Positions 44,952 through 53,647 are shown, counted from the stretch's first letter. The stretch: DNA of 64,000 bases from Massilia sp. YIM B02763 (GCF_030412015.1 NZ_JASNRD010000005.1:1-64000), one strand, 5' to 3'. The notes: generated from the letters alone by a model not told the origin. Translations and numbers: made by a program.

Positions 44952-45284
44952 ATGAAGTTCCTTGTCGTACTGCTCGCCGGTGCATTGGCTGCCTGCCAGG
45001 CATGGCAAGCGAATGCGCCGGCACATCAAGGTGCCGAAACCGGCGCTGGAATGGGTGCCGGATCAAGTACCGGATCGAGCGGCGCGGCCGGTTCGGCAAC
45101 GGCGTCGGGCGAGGGGGAGCATGCAGCCATGAGCGGCCACCACGCGATGTGCACGTTCAACCAGCGCCTCCAGCGTGCGCGCACACCCGAAGAGCGCCAG
45201 GCCATCCTGGCCCAGGCCATGCCGGACATGCTGCCGGAAGAGCGCGAGCAGCACCTCCTGACGATGCAGCGCCAGTGCCGATGA
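44952..45284 (+). CDS. Small lipoprotein of unknown function
   Basis: The 110-residue precursor has a signal peptide and lipobox (VVLLAGALAAC, Cys15). It continues with an Ala/Gly/Ser-rich linker (AGMGAGSSTGSSGAAGSATA) and a charged, helical C-terminal domain (MCTFNQRLQRARTPEERQ ... MQRQCR) with two cysteines that may form a disulfide. It should be anchored in the inner or outer membrane; no homologous function is known to me. It is convergent with trmL and separated by only nine bases. Confidence 0.78.
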   Translation: MKFLVVLLAGALAACQAWQANAPAHQGAETGAGMGAGSSTGSSGAAGSATASGEGEHAAMSGHHAMCTFNQRLQRARTPEERQAILAQAMPDMLPEEREQHLLTMQRQCR

Positions 45285-45293
45285 GCCGGAGCG

Positions 45294-45764
45294 TCAGCCG
45301 CCGCCCGCATAGCCGTTCTGGCGCCACGCTTCGTAGACGACCACGGCGACCGTGTTCGACAGGTTGAGGCTGCGGTTCCCCGGCATCATCGGCAGGCGGA
45401 TGCGCTGCGCCGGCGGGAACGACTCGCGCAGCGCCGGGTCGAGTCCGCGCGATTCGGCGCCGAACACGAACACGTCGCCCGGCTGGAAGGCGACATCGGC
45501 GAACGGGGCCGAGCCGTGCGTGGTCATCGCGAACATGCGGCTGGCGTCCGGCTTGGCGTCGGCCAGGAACGCATCCCAGTTCTTGTGCACCTTCATGGTG
45601 GCGTAATCGTGGTAATCGAGGCCGGCGCGGCGCATCTTGGCATCGTCGAGCGGGAAGCCGAGCGGTTCGATCAGGTGCAGCTGGGCGCCCGTGTTGGCGC
45701 ACAGGCGGATGACGTTGCCCGTGTTGGGCGGGATTTCTGGTTCGACCAGGACTACGTGAAACAC
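45294..45764 (-). CDS. trmL: tRNA (cytidine/uridine-34 2'-O)-methyltransferase
   Basis: The 156-residue SPOUT methyltransferase modifies the wobble base of tRNA-Leu. It shows HVVLVEPEIPPNTGNVIRLC near the N-terminus and the knotted C-terminus FGAESRGLDPALRE, LPMMPGNRSLNLSNTVAVV. The start is GTG 45764, preferred because GAAGGAG lies six bases upstream and homologues start at this residue; TTG 45785 would add seven residues. It is downstream of comF by 17 bases. Confidence 0.93.
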   Translation of the reverse strand: MFHVVLVEPEIPPNTGNVIRLCANTGAQLHLIEPLGFPLDDAKMRRAGLDYHDYATMKVHKNWDAFLADAKPDASRMFAMTTHGSAPFADVAFQPGDVFVFGAESRGLDPALRESFPPAQRIRLPMMPGNRSLNLSNTVAVVVYEAWRQNGYAGGG

Positions 45765-45781
45765 AATTTCTCCTTCTTCCT

Positions 45782-46606
45782 TCAATCATGAGGCGGCGTA
45801 CGCGCGAACACGAGGTTCGTCACGCGCGCCGCGCCGAATCGCTTGAGCGTCGCCGCCAGTTCGCCCAGCGTGTGGCCGCTCGTCATGACGTCGTCGACGA
45901 GGCCGACGTGGCGGCCCGCCACCAGGTCCGGGTCCGTCACGGCGAACGCGCCGCGTACGTTGCGTCCGCGCTGGGCCGGTGCGACGCCGGACTGCGCGAC
46001 CGTCTCCAGCGTGCGCGCCGCCAGCCGCGGATGCAATGCTACCCCGAGCGCCCCGGCCAGCGGGCGCGCGATTTCCAGCGCCTGGTTGAAGCCGCGCCCG
46101 GCCAGCCGCTCCGCGCCCAGCGGCACGGGACACAGCAGGTCGGGCAGGACCAGGTCGCCACGGGCCAGCACGGCATCCCTCAGCATGCGCGCGCACCACG
46201 GTGCCAGCGCGAGGCGGGCGCCGAATTTCAACTGCAGCACGAGCTGGTCGAGCGGGGCCGCGTAGTCGGCGGCGGCGACCGTGGCGTCGAAGGCGGGCGT
46301 GTCCGATAGACATGCGCCGCATATACCGTCGTCCCGGCGCAGGCCGGGACCCAAGTCTGCATGCGCCACTGGCGACGCAAGATTGGGTCCCGGCCTGCGC
46401 CGGGACGACGGGGTGTCCGGCAGCGGATTCGCGCAGCGCGCGCAGCGTACCCGCGGCAACACGTACGCCGCCTGGCATCCCGCGCACACGACCCCGTCGC
46501 AGCCGCCTCCGCACAAGGCGCATACCGACGGCAGCAGCGCGTTCAGCAGCGCCCGCGGCCAGCGGCGCCGGCGCACGGAAGCGGGCAGGGACAGTCGGTC
46601 GCTCAT
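45782..46606 (-). CDS. comF: ComF-family phosphoribosyltransferase-like protein carrying a translated palindrome
   Basis: The 274-residue protein has an N-terminal zinc-ribbon region (VCALCGGGCDGVVCAGC, CARCANPL, CGACLSD) and a C-terminal phosphoribosyltransferase domain (VGLVDDVMTSGHTLGELA). ComF is needed for DNA uptake in naturally competent bacteria. Between CARCANPLPDT and GICGACLSD lies about 30 residues encoded by a perfect family A palindrome (46327-46410, 28 codons), read in frame (SSRRRPGPNLASPVAHADLG...). The insertion enlarges the zinc region. The reading frame is intact and both ends of the zinc ribbon remain, so it may still work. ATG 46606 is the first good start; the divergent bioC-like gene begins 62 bases away. 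Confidence 0.92.
   Translation of the reverse strand: MSDRLSLPASVRRRRWPRALLNALLPSVCALCGGGCDGVVCAGCQAAYVLPRVRCARCANPLPDTPSSRRRPGPNLASPVAHADLGPGLRRDDGICGACLSDTPAFDATVAAADYAAPLDQLVLQLKFGARLALAPWCARMLRDAVLARGDLVLPDLLCPVPLGAERLAGRGFNQALEIARPLAGALGVALHPRLAARTLETVAQSGVAPAQRGRNVRGAFAVTDPDLVAGRHVGLVDDVMTSGHTLGELAATLKRFGAARVTNLVFARTPPHD
46327..46410. repeat. Family A palindrome inside comF
   Basis: Perfect 28-bp arms (46327-46354 and 46383-46410) flank a 28-base centre, so the element is 84 bp, a multiple of three. It lies in frame within comF and contains no stop on the coding strand. It is the only family A copy in a gene in this window. Confidence 0.95.
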
Positions 46607-46667
46607 CGGCTTAATTACTGACAACCATGTACACTGCCGCCATTATCCCATTTGACAGCCGTTGACC

Positions 46668-47588
46668 ATGGTTTCGCCCCAAGCCTCTTCCAAATTGAGC
46701 GCGCCCATCGACCTGATGCGCGTGCGCCAGATGTTCAACGATCCGGCCCGGACCGCCCGCTCGGACTTCCTGCGCCGCGAGGTCGCCAGCCGCATGTTCG
46801 ACCGGCTCGCGCTCGTGAAGACGGCGCCGCGCCACGTGCTCGACGCCGGCTGCGGCAGCGGCGCCGACATCGCCCAGCTGCAGAAGATGTATCCGGCGGC
46901 CCAGGTGCTCGGGCTGGATTCGGCGCCGGCCGCGCTGGCCGAGGCGGCGCGCGCCACCCAGGCGCCCCGTTCGCTGCTCAGCCGCCTGCTGCCGGCCAAG
47001 GCGGGCGTCGACCTCGTCTGCGGCGACTTCGGCCAGCTGCCGTTCGGGGCGAATTCGCTCGACCTGGTGTGGTCGAACCTGGCGCTGCACTGGCATCCGC
47101 AGCCGGACCGCGTGTTCGCCGAATGGCGCCGCGCACTGCGCGTGGAGGGCCTGCTGATGTTCTCCACTTTCGGGCCGGACACCTTCCGCGAGCTGCGCAG
47201 TGCGTTCGCTGCGATGGACGCGGCGCCGCACACGCTGCCCTTCGTCGACATGCACGACTTCGGCGACCAGCTGGTGGAAGTCGGCTTCACCACGCCCGTC
47301 ATGGACATGGAACAGATCACCGTCACCTACGACACGGCGGAAGCGCTGCTGGCCGACGTGCGCGCCTTCGGCGGCAATCCGCTCGACACGCGCGGCCGCG
47401 GCCTCGCCGGACGGGCGGCCTGGCGGCGCATGCTGGACGCGCTGGAAGCGCAGCGGCGCCCCGACGGCAAGCTCGGCTTGACCTTCGAGGTGATCTACGG
47501 CCACGCATTCCGGCCCGCGCCCAAGACGACGGCGGCGGGAGAATCCATCGTGCGCTTCCAGCCGCGTACCCCGCCAAAAGAGCGATGA
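46668..47588 (+). CDS. bioC: SAM-dependent methyltransferase, BioC-like
   Basis: The 306-residue class I methyltransferase has the SAM motif VLDAGCGSGADIAQL, VLGLDSAPAALAEAA, and CGDFGQLPFGANSLDLVWSN. It matches malonyl-ACP O-methyltransferase BioC of Betaproteobacteria in layout and length, which starts pimelate synthesis for biotin. No other bio gene is in the window, so the assignment is not certain. ATG 46668 is chosen over TTG 46662. It is divergent from comF. Confidence 0.75.
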   Translation: MVSPQASSKLSAPIDLMRVRQMFNDPARTARSDFLRREVASRMFDRLALVKTAPRHVLDAGCGSGADIAQLQKMYPAAQVLGLDSAPAALAEAARATQAPRSLLSRLLPAKAGVDLVCGDFGQLPFGANSLDLVWSNLALHWHPQPDRVFAEWRRALRVEGLLMFSTFGPDTFRELRSAFAAMDAAPHTLPFVDMHDFGDQLVEVGFTTPVMDMEQITVTYDTAEALLADVRAFGGNPLDTRGRGLAGRAAWRRMLDALEAQRRPDGKLGLTFEVIYGHAFRPAPKTTAAGESIVRFQPRTPPKER

Positions 47589-47605
47589 TGCGGCGGAGAT
47601 TTTCC

Positions 47606-47635
47606 TTGAATAAAAATTAGCCATTTCAGTATAAT
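47606..47635 (+). promoter_or_regulatory. Promoter of the cytochrome oxidase cluster
   Basis: TTGAAT (47606-47611), an 18-base spacer and consensus TATAAT (47630-47635) lie about 235 bases upstream of the coxB start, just after the end of the bioC-like gene. Confidence 0.65.
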
Positions 47636-47641
47636 CAATGA

Positions 47642-47870
47642 CACTTTTTTCGCGCGGAGCCGTAAAAAAGCACAAAAAATAGGCAGCTCCAGCAGCTTGC
47701 AGTCAACCTGTTGCAGCAACATCAAGTCAGCAAAAAAGCCGCCGCCATCGCATGGTGCCCCACGAGGACCGGAGGGCGGAGGAGATAAGGATTTCGGAGC
47801 GGCAGCAGTTCGTTCATGGAATTGCCGACCGTTTAAGAAAATTCACTTTTTTTGGGTGGTTGGGGACAAC
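47642..47870 (+). other. Long leader of the cytochrome oxidase mRNA
   Basis: About 229 bases separate the predicted transcription start from the coxB ATG. The leader includes GTTGCAGCAAC (a short palindrome), a run of A residues and a GGGGA ribosome site directly before the start. No leader peptide with ribosome site is evident. A regulatory role is possible but not shown. Confidence 0.4.
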
Positions 47871-49061
47871 ATGACTTATGCAAAGCGATTGAAAGCGTCG
47901 GTGGCAGTGCTCGCGTCGTCGGTCGCGGTGCCTGTGCTGGCGGCGGATCCCGTCGTCACCGGGCGGCCGCTGGAGCACCAGTTGAACATGCAGGCGCCCG
48001 TCACGGGCATCGGGGCCTATATCTACAGCCTGCACAACTGGATGATGATCGTCTGCCTGGTCATCTTCATCGGCGTGTTCGGCGTCATGTTCTATTCGGT
48101 GTTCAAGCACCGCAAATCCCTGGGCCACAAGCCCGCCACCTTCCATGAATCCACCGCCGTCGAAATCGCCTGGACGGTCGTTCCGTTCCTGATCGTGATC
48201 GGCATGGCGCTGCCCGCCACCCACGCCGTGGTGGCGATGAAGGACACGTCGAATCCCGACCTCACCATCAAGGTCACGGGCATGCAGTGGAAATGGGGCT
48301 ACGACTACCTGAAGGGGGAGGGCGAGGGCATTTCCTTCCTGTCGAACCTGGCCACCCCGCGCACGCAGGTCGGCGAGCCGGGCATCGCGCCGACCGCCGC
48401 CCGCACCGAGAACTACCTGCTGGAAGTCGACAATCCGGTGGTCGTCCCCGTCAACAAGAAGGTGCGCCTGGTGCTGACGGCCAACGACGTGATCCACTCC
48501 TGGACGATTCCCGCCTTCGCCGTCAAGCAGGATGCGATCCCCGGCTTCGTGCGCGACACCTGGTTCCGCGCCGAGCAGATCGGCACCTACCGCGGCAACT
48601 GCGTCGAGCTGTGCGGCAAGGAGCACGCCTTCATGCCGATCGTCGTGAAGGTCGTCTCCGCCGAGGATTACTCGGCCTGGGTCGCCGGCGAGAAGAAGAA
48701 GATGGCGGCGCTGGCCGACGACCCGAACAAGGTCTGGACCATCGACGAACTCAAGACCAAGGGCGAGAAGGTCTATGCGACCAATTGCGTGGCCTGCCAC
48801 CAGGCCAGCGGCCAGGGCGTGCCGAACGCGTTCGCCTCGCTGGTCGGCTCGCCCGTCGTGACGGGACCGAAGGCAGAGCAGATCGCCGTCCTCCTGCACG
48901 GCAAGCACAGCGGCAAGTACCCGAGCGCGATGCCGCCGTGGCCGCAGCTGTCGGATACCGACATCGCCTCGGTGATCACCTACACGCGCAACAACTGGAC
49001 GAACAAGGCCGAGGAGAATATCGTACAACCGGCCGACGTCCTCGCCGCGCGCGGAAAATGA
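47871..49061 (+). CDS. coxB: Cytochrome c oxidase subunit II with fused cytochrome c domain
   Basis: The 396-residue subunit has a signal segment (VAVLASSVAVPVLA), two membrane helices, and a periplasmic CuA domain with Cys244, Cys248, His252 and Met255 (CVELCGKEHAFM). A C-terminal cytochrome c domain has the haem motif CVACH (residues 306-310) and a later Met ligand in AMPPWPQLSD. The fused haem c makes it a caa3-type subunit. It accepts electrons from cytochrome c and passes them to subunit I. ATG 47871 is supported by GGGGA upstream and the signal sequence. Confidence 0.96.
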   Translation: MTYAKRLKASVAVLASSVAVPVLAADPVVTGRPLEHQLNMQAPVTGIGAYIYSLHNWMMIVCLVIFIGVFGVMFYSVFKHRKSLGHKPATFHESTAVEIAWTVVPFLIVIGMALPATHAVVAMKDTSNPDLTIKVTGMQWKWGYDYLKGEGEGISFLSNLATPRTQVGEPGIAPTAARTENYLLEVDNPVVVPVNKKVRLVLTANDVIHSWTIPAFAVKQDAIPGFVRDTWFRAEQIGTYRGNCVELCGKEHAFMPIVVKVVSAEDYSAWVAGEKKKMAALADDPNKVWTIDELKTKGEKVYATNCVACHQASGQGVPNAFASLVGSPVVTGPKAEQIAVLLHGKHSGKYPSAMPPWPQLSDTDIASVITYTRNNWTNKAEENIVQPADVLAARGK

Positions 49062-49080
49062 CAGCGCCTGCAAGATAGAA

Positions 49081-49108
49081 CGTCGTCCCTGCGCAGGCAG
49101 GGACCCAA
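49081..49108. repeat. Family A repeat, single left arm
   Basis: CGTCGTCCCTGCGCAGGCAG continues to GGACCCAA, with no inverted partner, between coxB and ctaD. It lies within a presumed operon, 79 bases before ctaD. Confidence 0.88.
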
Positions 49109-49187
49109 GTTTTACGGATTCACGGAGACCGGGCCGCCAGCCGCATCGGCGACCCACGAAGCAGTCCAGCTCGAACAGGAAACCGCC

Positions 49188-50792
49188 ATGACTTCCAGCA
49201 CCATCGACCAGGCTCACGAACACGGCCACGCCCACGACGACCATGCCCACGACCACCCGCACGGGTGGCGCCGCTGGCTGTTCGCCACCAATCACAAGGA
49301 CATCGGCACCCTGTACCTGTGGTTCGCCTTCACCATGCTGCTGTCGGGCGGCGTGCTGGCGCTGATGATCCGCACCGAGTTGTTCCAGCCCGGCCTGCAG
49401 TTCTTCCGTCCCGAATTCTTCAACCAGCTGACCACGATGCACGGCGTCGTGATGGTGTTCGGCGCGATCATGCCGGCCTTCGTCGGCTTCGCCAACTGGA
49501 TGATCCCGCTGCAGATCGGCGCCTCCGACATGGCGTTCGCGCGCATGAACAACTTCTCGTTCTGGCTGCTGCCGCCGGCCGCGATCCTGCTGGCCGGCTC
49601 CTTCTTCGTGCCGGGCGGCGCCACCGCGGCCGGCTGGACGCTGTACGCGCCGCTGTCCACGCAGATGGGGCCGGGCATGGACATGGCCATCTTCGCGCTG
49701 CACATCATGGGCGCCTCGTCGATCATGGGCTCGATCAACATCATCGTCACCATCCTGAACATGCGCGCGCCGGGCCTGACGCTCATGAAGATGCCGATGT
49801 TCTGCTGGACCTGGCTGATCACGGCCTATCTGCTGATCGCCGTGATGCCCGTGCTGGCCGGCGCCATCACGATGACCCTCACCGACCGCCACTTCGGCAC
49901 CTCGTTCTTCAACGCGGCCGGCGGCGGCGACCCCGTCATGTACCAGCACATCTTCTGGTTCTTCGGCCACCCCGAGGTCTACATCATGATCCTGCCGGCC
50001 TTCGGCATCATCTCGCAGATCATCCCGGCCTTCGCCCGCAAACCCCTGTTCGGCTATGCCTCGATGGTGTACGCGACCGCGTCGATCGCGATCCTGTCCT
50101 TCATCGTCTGGGCCCACCACATGTTCACCACCGGCATGCCCGTGACGAGCCAGCTGTTCTTCATGTACGCGACGATGCTGATCGCCGTGCCCACCGGCGT
50201 GAAGGTGTTCAACTGGGTCGCGACGATGTGGAAGGGTTCGATGACCTTCGAGACCCCGATGCTGTTCGCCGTCGGCTTCATCTTCGTGTTCACGATGGGC
50301 GGCTTCACGGGCCTGATCCTGGCCGTGACCCCGATCGACATCCAGGTGCAGGACACCTATTACGTCGTTGCCCACTTCCACTACGTGCTGGTGGCCGGCT
50401 CGCTGTTCGCGCTGTTCGCCGGCTTCTACTACTGGGGACCGAAGTGGACGGGCCATATGTACCCGGAACTGCGCGGCAAGATCCACTTCTGGCTGTCGCT
50501 GATCACCTTCAACGTCACCTTCTTCCCGATGCACTTCCTGGGCCTGGCCGGCATGCCGCGCCGCTACGCCGACTATGCCGTGCAGTTCACCGACTTCAAC
50601 ATGATCGTGTCGATCGGCGCCTTCGGCTTCGGCCTGTCCCAGGTGTACTTCCTGTTCTTCGTCGTGCTGCCCACGATCCGCGGCGGTGTCCAGGCCGAGG
50701 CCAAGCCGTGGGAAGGGGCGGAAGGGCTGGAGTGGACCGTGCCGAGCCCGGCGCCGTTCCACACCTTCGAGAACCCGCCGCTGGTGAAGTAA
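49188..50792 (+). CDS. ctaD: Cytochrome c oxidase subunit I with His-rich N-terminus
   Basis: The 534-residue subunit contains haem a, haem a3 and CuB. Twelve membrane helices are visible; key sites include the His in [13 protein letters not shown] (haem a), [12 protein letters not shown] (CuB His, Tyr-linked), [10 protein letters not shown] (CuB His pair), and [13 protein letters not shown] (a3 and a haem His). The N-terminal 25 residues are unusually rich in His and Asp ([20 protein letters not shown]), which could bind copper or other metals. The gene is the second of the oxidase cluster, and the small gene for an assembly protein follows four bases after. Confidence 0.97.
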   Translation: MTSSTIDQAHEHGHAHDDHAHDHPHGWRRWLFATNHKDIGTLYLWFAFTMLLSGGVLALMIRTELFQPGLQFFRPEFFNQLTTMHGVVMVFGAIMPAFVGFANWMIPLQIGASDMAFARMNNFSFWLLPPAAILLAGSFFVPGGATAAGWTLYAPLSTQMGPGMDMAIFALHIMGASSIMGSINIIVTILNMRAPGLTLMKMPMFCWTWLITAYLLIAVMPVLAGAITMTLTDRHFGTSFFNAAGGGDPVMYQHIFWFFGHPEVYIMILPAFGIISQIIPAFARKPLFGYASMVYATASIAILSFIVWAHHMFTTGMPVTSQLFFMYATMLIAVPTGVKVFNWVATMWKGSMTFETPMLFAVGFIFVFTMGGFTGLILAVTPIDIQVQDTYYVVAHFHYVLVAGSLFALFAGFYYWGPKWTGHMYPELRGKIHFWLSLITFNVTFFPMHFLGLAGMPRRYADYAVQFTDFNMIVSIGAFGFGLSQVYFLFFVVLPTIRGGVQAEAKPWEGAEGLEWTVPSPAPFHTFENPPLVK

Positions 50793-50796
50793 ACCG

Positions 50797-50928
50797 ATGA
50801 GTGAGCACATGAGCGAGGACGCCATGGCACGACAAAAGCCGAACAACCTGCGCACGGCCCTGTGGGTCGGCGCGCTGGCGCTGTTCTTCTTCGTGGCGCT
50901 GTTCGTCAAGCGCCTCTGGATGAGCTGA
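50797..50928 (+). CDS. Small cytochrome oxidase assembly-associated membrane protein
   Basis: The 43-residue protein is MSEHMSEDAMARQKPNN then LRTALWVGALALFFFVALFV (one membrane helix) then KRLWMS. It sits between ctaD and ctaG, as does the small assembly protein gene of other Burkholderiales. The start could be ATG 50797, 50809 or 50824; the last has GAGG five bases upstream. ctaG begins one base after its stop. Function is inferred from location only. Confidence 0.8.
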   Translation: MSEHMSEDAMARQKPNNLRTALWVGALALFFFVALFVKRLWMS

Positions 50929-50929
50929 C

Positions 50930-51505
50930 ATGCAGGCGAACGCGCACCAGGTCGAACAGAGCGGCCGCCTGCGGCTGAACCGCGTCACGCTGGTCAAGCT
51001 GGTGGTGGTCGCGTGCGTGATGTTCGGCTTCGGCTATGCGCTGGTGCCCGTCTACCGCCAGGTCTGCGAAGTCCTGGGCATCAACGTGCTGACGCAGAAG
51101 GACGGCACGGTGGAGCGCCCAGCCAATACGCAGGTCGACCTGGCAAGGACCGTCACCATCGAACTGGACGGCAATGCGCAGGGGCCGTGGCGCTTCCGCC
51201 CGACCCAGCGCAGCATCGACGTGCATCCGGGCGAGATGGCGACCGTGGTCTACGAGGTCGTGAACACGCAGGCGAGGACGGTGAAGGCGCAGGCGATTCC
51301 CAGCTACGCGCCGCAATCGGCCACGCCGCATTTCAAGAAGGTGGAATGCTTCTGCTTCCAGGAGCAGGTACTGAAACCGAACGAGGCGCGCCAGATGCCC
51401 GTCGTGTTCTTCATCGACCCGGCGCTGCCGCGCGAGGTGAAGAACATCACGCTGTCGTACACTTTCTTCGAGATCGGCGGCGCGGTCGCCGCGAAGGGGG
51501 GATGA
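50930..51505 (+). CDS. ctaG: Cytochrome c oxidase assembly protein CtaG/Cox11
   Basis: The 191-residue membrane-anchored copper chaperone builds CuB in subunit I. It has one N-terminal helix (LVKLVVVACVMFGFGYALV), YRQVCEVLG and the copper-binding CFCFQEQVLKPNEARQMPV. Family length and motifs are normal. It overlaps the next small gene by four bases. Confidence 0.95.
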   Translation: MQANAHQVEQSGRLRLNRVTLVKLVVVACVMFGFGYALVPVYRQVCEVLGINVLTQKDGTVERPANTQVDLARTVTIELDGNAQGPWRFRPTQRSIDVHPGEMATVVYEVVNTQARTVKAQAIPSYAPQSATPHFKKVECFCFQEQVLKPNEARQMPVVFFIDPALPREVKNITLSYTFFEIGGAVAAKGG

Positions 51506-51723
51506 TGGAACCGCACGAACGACCCCAGGATCGCCCGGCCTCGTTCGGCGCCACGATGAAGGCCGTGTTCTGGTCCTTCTTCGGGATCCGCAAGGGCAAG
51601 GACTACGAGCGCGATGCCGCCAGCCTGAACCCGCTGTACGTCATCGCGGGCGCGTTGCTCGGCGTCGCGATCTTCATTGGCGTGCTGCTGTTGCTGGTGC
51701 GGTTCGCCGTCACGCATGGTTGA
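51502..51723 (+). CDS. DUF2970 small membrane protein
   Basis: The 73-residue protein has an N-terminal soluble part (SFGATMKAVFWSFFGIRKGK) and a membrane helix (VIAGALLGVAIFIGVLLLLV). It is found in oxidase clusters of Betaproteobacteria; its role is unknown. ATG 51502 or 51505 are both possible and share bases with the ctaG stop (ATGATG). It precedes coxC by 22 bases. Confidence 0.85.
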   Translation: MMEPHERPQDRPASFGATMKAVFWSFFGIRKGKDYERDAASLNPLYVIAGALLGVAIFIGVLLLLVRFAVTHG

Positions 51724-51745
51724 ACGAAGAGAGGAGATAAAGAGA

Positions 51746-52603
51746 ATGGGTACGCCACATACCGCGCCGTATTACTTCATCCCCGGGCCGTCGCGCTGGC
51801 CGCTGGCCGCCGGCGCCTCGATGCTGGTCACGATGGCCGGGGCCTCCGGCTGGGTCAACGGCGCAGCCTGGGGCATGGGCGTGTGCCTGGCCGGCATCGT
51901 CGCGATGCTGGTCGTGCTGTACGGCTGGTTCGGCGACGCCATCCGCGAATCGGAATCGGGCGTGTACGGCCCGCGCATCGACGCGTCCTACCGCTGGTCG
52001 ATGAGCTGGTTCATCTTCTCGGAAGTGATGTTCTTCGGCGCCTTCTTCGGCGCGCTGTTCTATGCCCGCGCAATCTCCATGCCCTGGCTGGCGGACCTCG
52101 ACCACAAGGTGATCTGGCCCGACTTCGCCGGCCACTGGGGCAATACGGGGCCGGCCGGCACCGTCGAGCAGTTCAACACGATGGGACCGTTCCCGATCCC
52201 GACCATCAACACGGCGCTGCTCCTGACCTCGGGCGTGACGCTGACCATCGCCCACCACGCGCTGCGCGCCGGCCACCGCTCGAAGACGGCGTTCTGGCTG
52301 TTCCTGACGATCCTGCTGGGCGCCGTCTTCATGGGCTTCCAGGCCTACGAATACCACCACGCGTATTCGGAACTGAACCTCAAGCTGACCTCGGGCATCT
52401 ACGGCTCGACCTTCTTCATGCTGACGGGCTTCCACGGCTTCCACGTGACGATGGGGGCGATCATGCTGTCGGTGGTGCTGTACCGGGTGCTCAAAGGGCA
52501 CTTCACGCCGGAACACCATTTCGCCTTCGAAGGGGCCGCGTGGTACTGGCACTTCGTGGACGTGGTGTGGCTGGGGTTGTACGTGGTGGTGTACTGGCTT
52601 TGA
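51746..52603 (+). CDS. ctaE: Cytochrome c oxidase subunit III
   Basis: The 285-residue subunit has seven membrane helices and the family signatures FFGAFFGALFYARA, FQAYEYHHA, and the C-terminal AAWYWHFVDVVWLGLYVVVYWL region, trimmed here. It stabilises subunit I. ATG 51746 follows GAGGAG by ten bases. It is the last structural gene; a repeat fragment and a gene on the other strand follow. Confidence 0.96.
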   Translation: MGTPHTAPYYFIPGPSRWPLAAGASMLVTMAGASGWVNGAAWGMGVCLAGIVAMLVVLYGWFGDAIRESESGVYGPRIDASYRWSMSWFIFSEVMFFGAFFGALFYARAISMPWLADLDHKVIWPDFAGHWGNTGPAGTVEQFNTMGPFPIPTINTALLLTSGVTLTIAHHALRAGHRSKTAFWLFLTILLGAVFMGFQAYEYHHAYSELNLKLTSGIYGSTFFMLTGFHGFHVTMGAIMLSVVLYRVLKGHFTPEHHFAFEGAAWYWHFVDVVWLGLYVVVYWL

Positions 52604-52624
52604 CAAGCATCGCGGCTTCAAAAC

Positions 52625-52641
52625 CGTCGTCCCTGCGAAGG
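52625..52641. repeat. Family A repeat, truncated arm
   Basis: CGTCGTCCCTGCGAAGG then diverges. It lies between convergent ctaE and the DUF2909 gene, six bases before the stop of the latter. Confidence 0.75.
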
Positions 52642-52646
52642 GGTTG

Positions 52647-52847
52647 CTAGTGCAACCCCGTCGGCTGTATCCACCCCATCTTGTACGAAAACAGCACCAG
52701 CAGGAACAGCGTGATCGACAAGCCGACCCGCAGCGCCAGCGCCTGCACGGTGCGGTTGCTGCGCCCCTTGTCGCGCATCAGGAAGAACAAGGCCGACGCC
52801 AGGCTGCCGAGGATGAGGACGAAGGCGATGGCGACGACGATTTTCAT
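52647..52847 (-). CDS. DUF2909 twin-transmembrane protein
   Basis: The 66-residue protein has two helices (IVVAIAFVLILGSLASALFF and VGLSITLFLLVLFSYKMGWI) joined by a basic loop (RDKGRSNRTVQ). The family is of unknown function and commonly sits beside the oxidase genes. It is the only gene of this cluster on the minus strand, and ATG 52847 is 56 bases from the SURF1 start, so the gap must hold divergent promoters. Confidence 0.85.
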   Translation of the reverse strand: MKIVVAIAFVLILGSLASALFFLMRDKGRSNRTVQALALRVGLSITLFLLVLFSYKMGWIQPTGLH

Positions 52848-52903
52848 GGCGGACCCTGGCAAAGGAAGCGTGAGGAAAATGCAACGATCAGGATCCCATT
52901 GTA

Positions 52904-53647
52904 ATGCGATTGCGCTTCCGTTTTAGCATCGTTCCCTTCATCGCGACGGTCGCGCTGGTGGTCCTGGGCATCGTCCTCGGCAACTGGCAGGCCAGGCGCG
53001 CCGAGGAAAAGACGGCGCTGCAGGCGCACCTGCTGGAGCGCGGCAGCGCGCCGCCGCTGCGGCTGGGCCACGTGGCCATCGACCCCGCGGCCGTCGAATA
53101 CCGCCGCGTCGTCGCCACCGGCCGCTTCGTGCGCGACTGGCCCGTCTACCTCGACAACCGGCCCCTGGGTGGCCATGAGGGCCGCAGCGGGTTCGTTTTG
53201 CTGATGCCGTTTAAAATAGCGGCTGCGGACAATACCTATGTGCTGGTGGCGCGCGGCTGGTTTCCCCGCGATCCGGGCGCGCACGACCGCATCCCGGCGC
53301 TGCCCGTGCCGGAAGGCGAGCAGACCATCGAAGGCATCGCCGTGCCGCGTCCGGCGCGCGTCATGCAGCTCGGGACGGCACCGCCGCTGGCCCCGCATGC
53401 CATCGTGCAGAACCTGGAAGTGGCCGACGTCGCCCGGGCGAGCGGCCTTGCCATGCTGCCCTTCCTGGTCGAGCAGACCGGGAATCCCGCGTATGCGCCG
53501 GACGGACTGGTACGCCAATGGCCCGCGCCCGCGCTGGACGTGGACCGCCACCGCGGCTACGCCTTCCAGTGGTATGCGCTGGCGGCGATGGCGTGCGTGT
53601 TTTTTGTGATGACAGGATTTCGACGTGGAAGACAAACTGCCGGCTGA
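52904..53647 (+). CDS. surf1: SURF1-family cytochrome oxidase assembly protein
   Basis: The 247-residue protein has two membrane helices, near each end (FIATVALVVLGIVLGNWQA and WYALAAMACVFFVMTGF), and a periplasmic domain with YLDNRPLGGHEG, ARGWFPRD and PAYAPDGLVRQWPAP. SURF1 passes haem A into subunit I. No strong ribosome site precedes ATG 52904. The downstream SCO-like gene overlaps it by 23 bases. Confidence 0.94.
   Translation: MRLRFRFSIVPFIATVALVVLGIVLGNWQARRAEEKTALQAHLLERGSAPPLRLGHVAIDPAAVEYRRVVATGRFVRDWPVYLDNRPLGGHEGRSGFVLLMPFKIAAADNTYVLVARGWFPRDPGAHDRIPALPVPEGEQTIEGIAVPRPARVMQLGTAPPLAPHAIVQNLEVADVARASGLAMLPFLVEQTGNPAYAPDGLVRQWPAPALDVDRHRGYAFQWYALAAMACVFFVMTGFRRGRQTAG

Noticed and set aside
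46281..46655. Plus-strand frame through the comF palindrome
   Set aside because: It is made of repeat DNA and antisense comF; such repeat-derived peptides (SSRRRPGP...) occur in many frames.
47814..50909. Antisense open frame of about 1,030 codons opposite coxB and ctaD
   Set aside because: No recognisable domain or start signal; sense-strand genes are certain.
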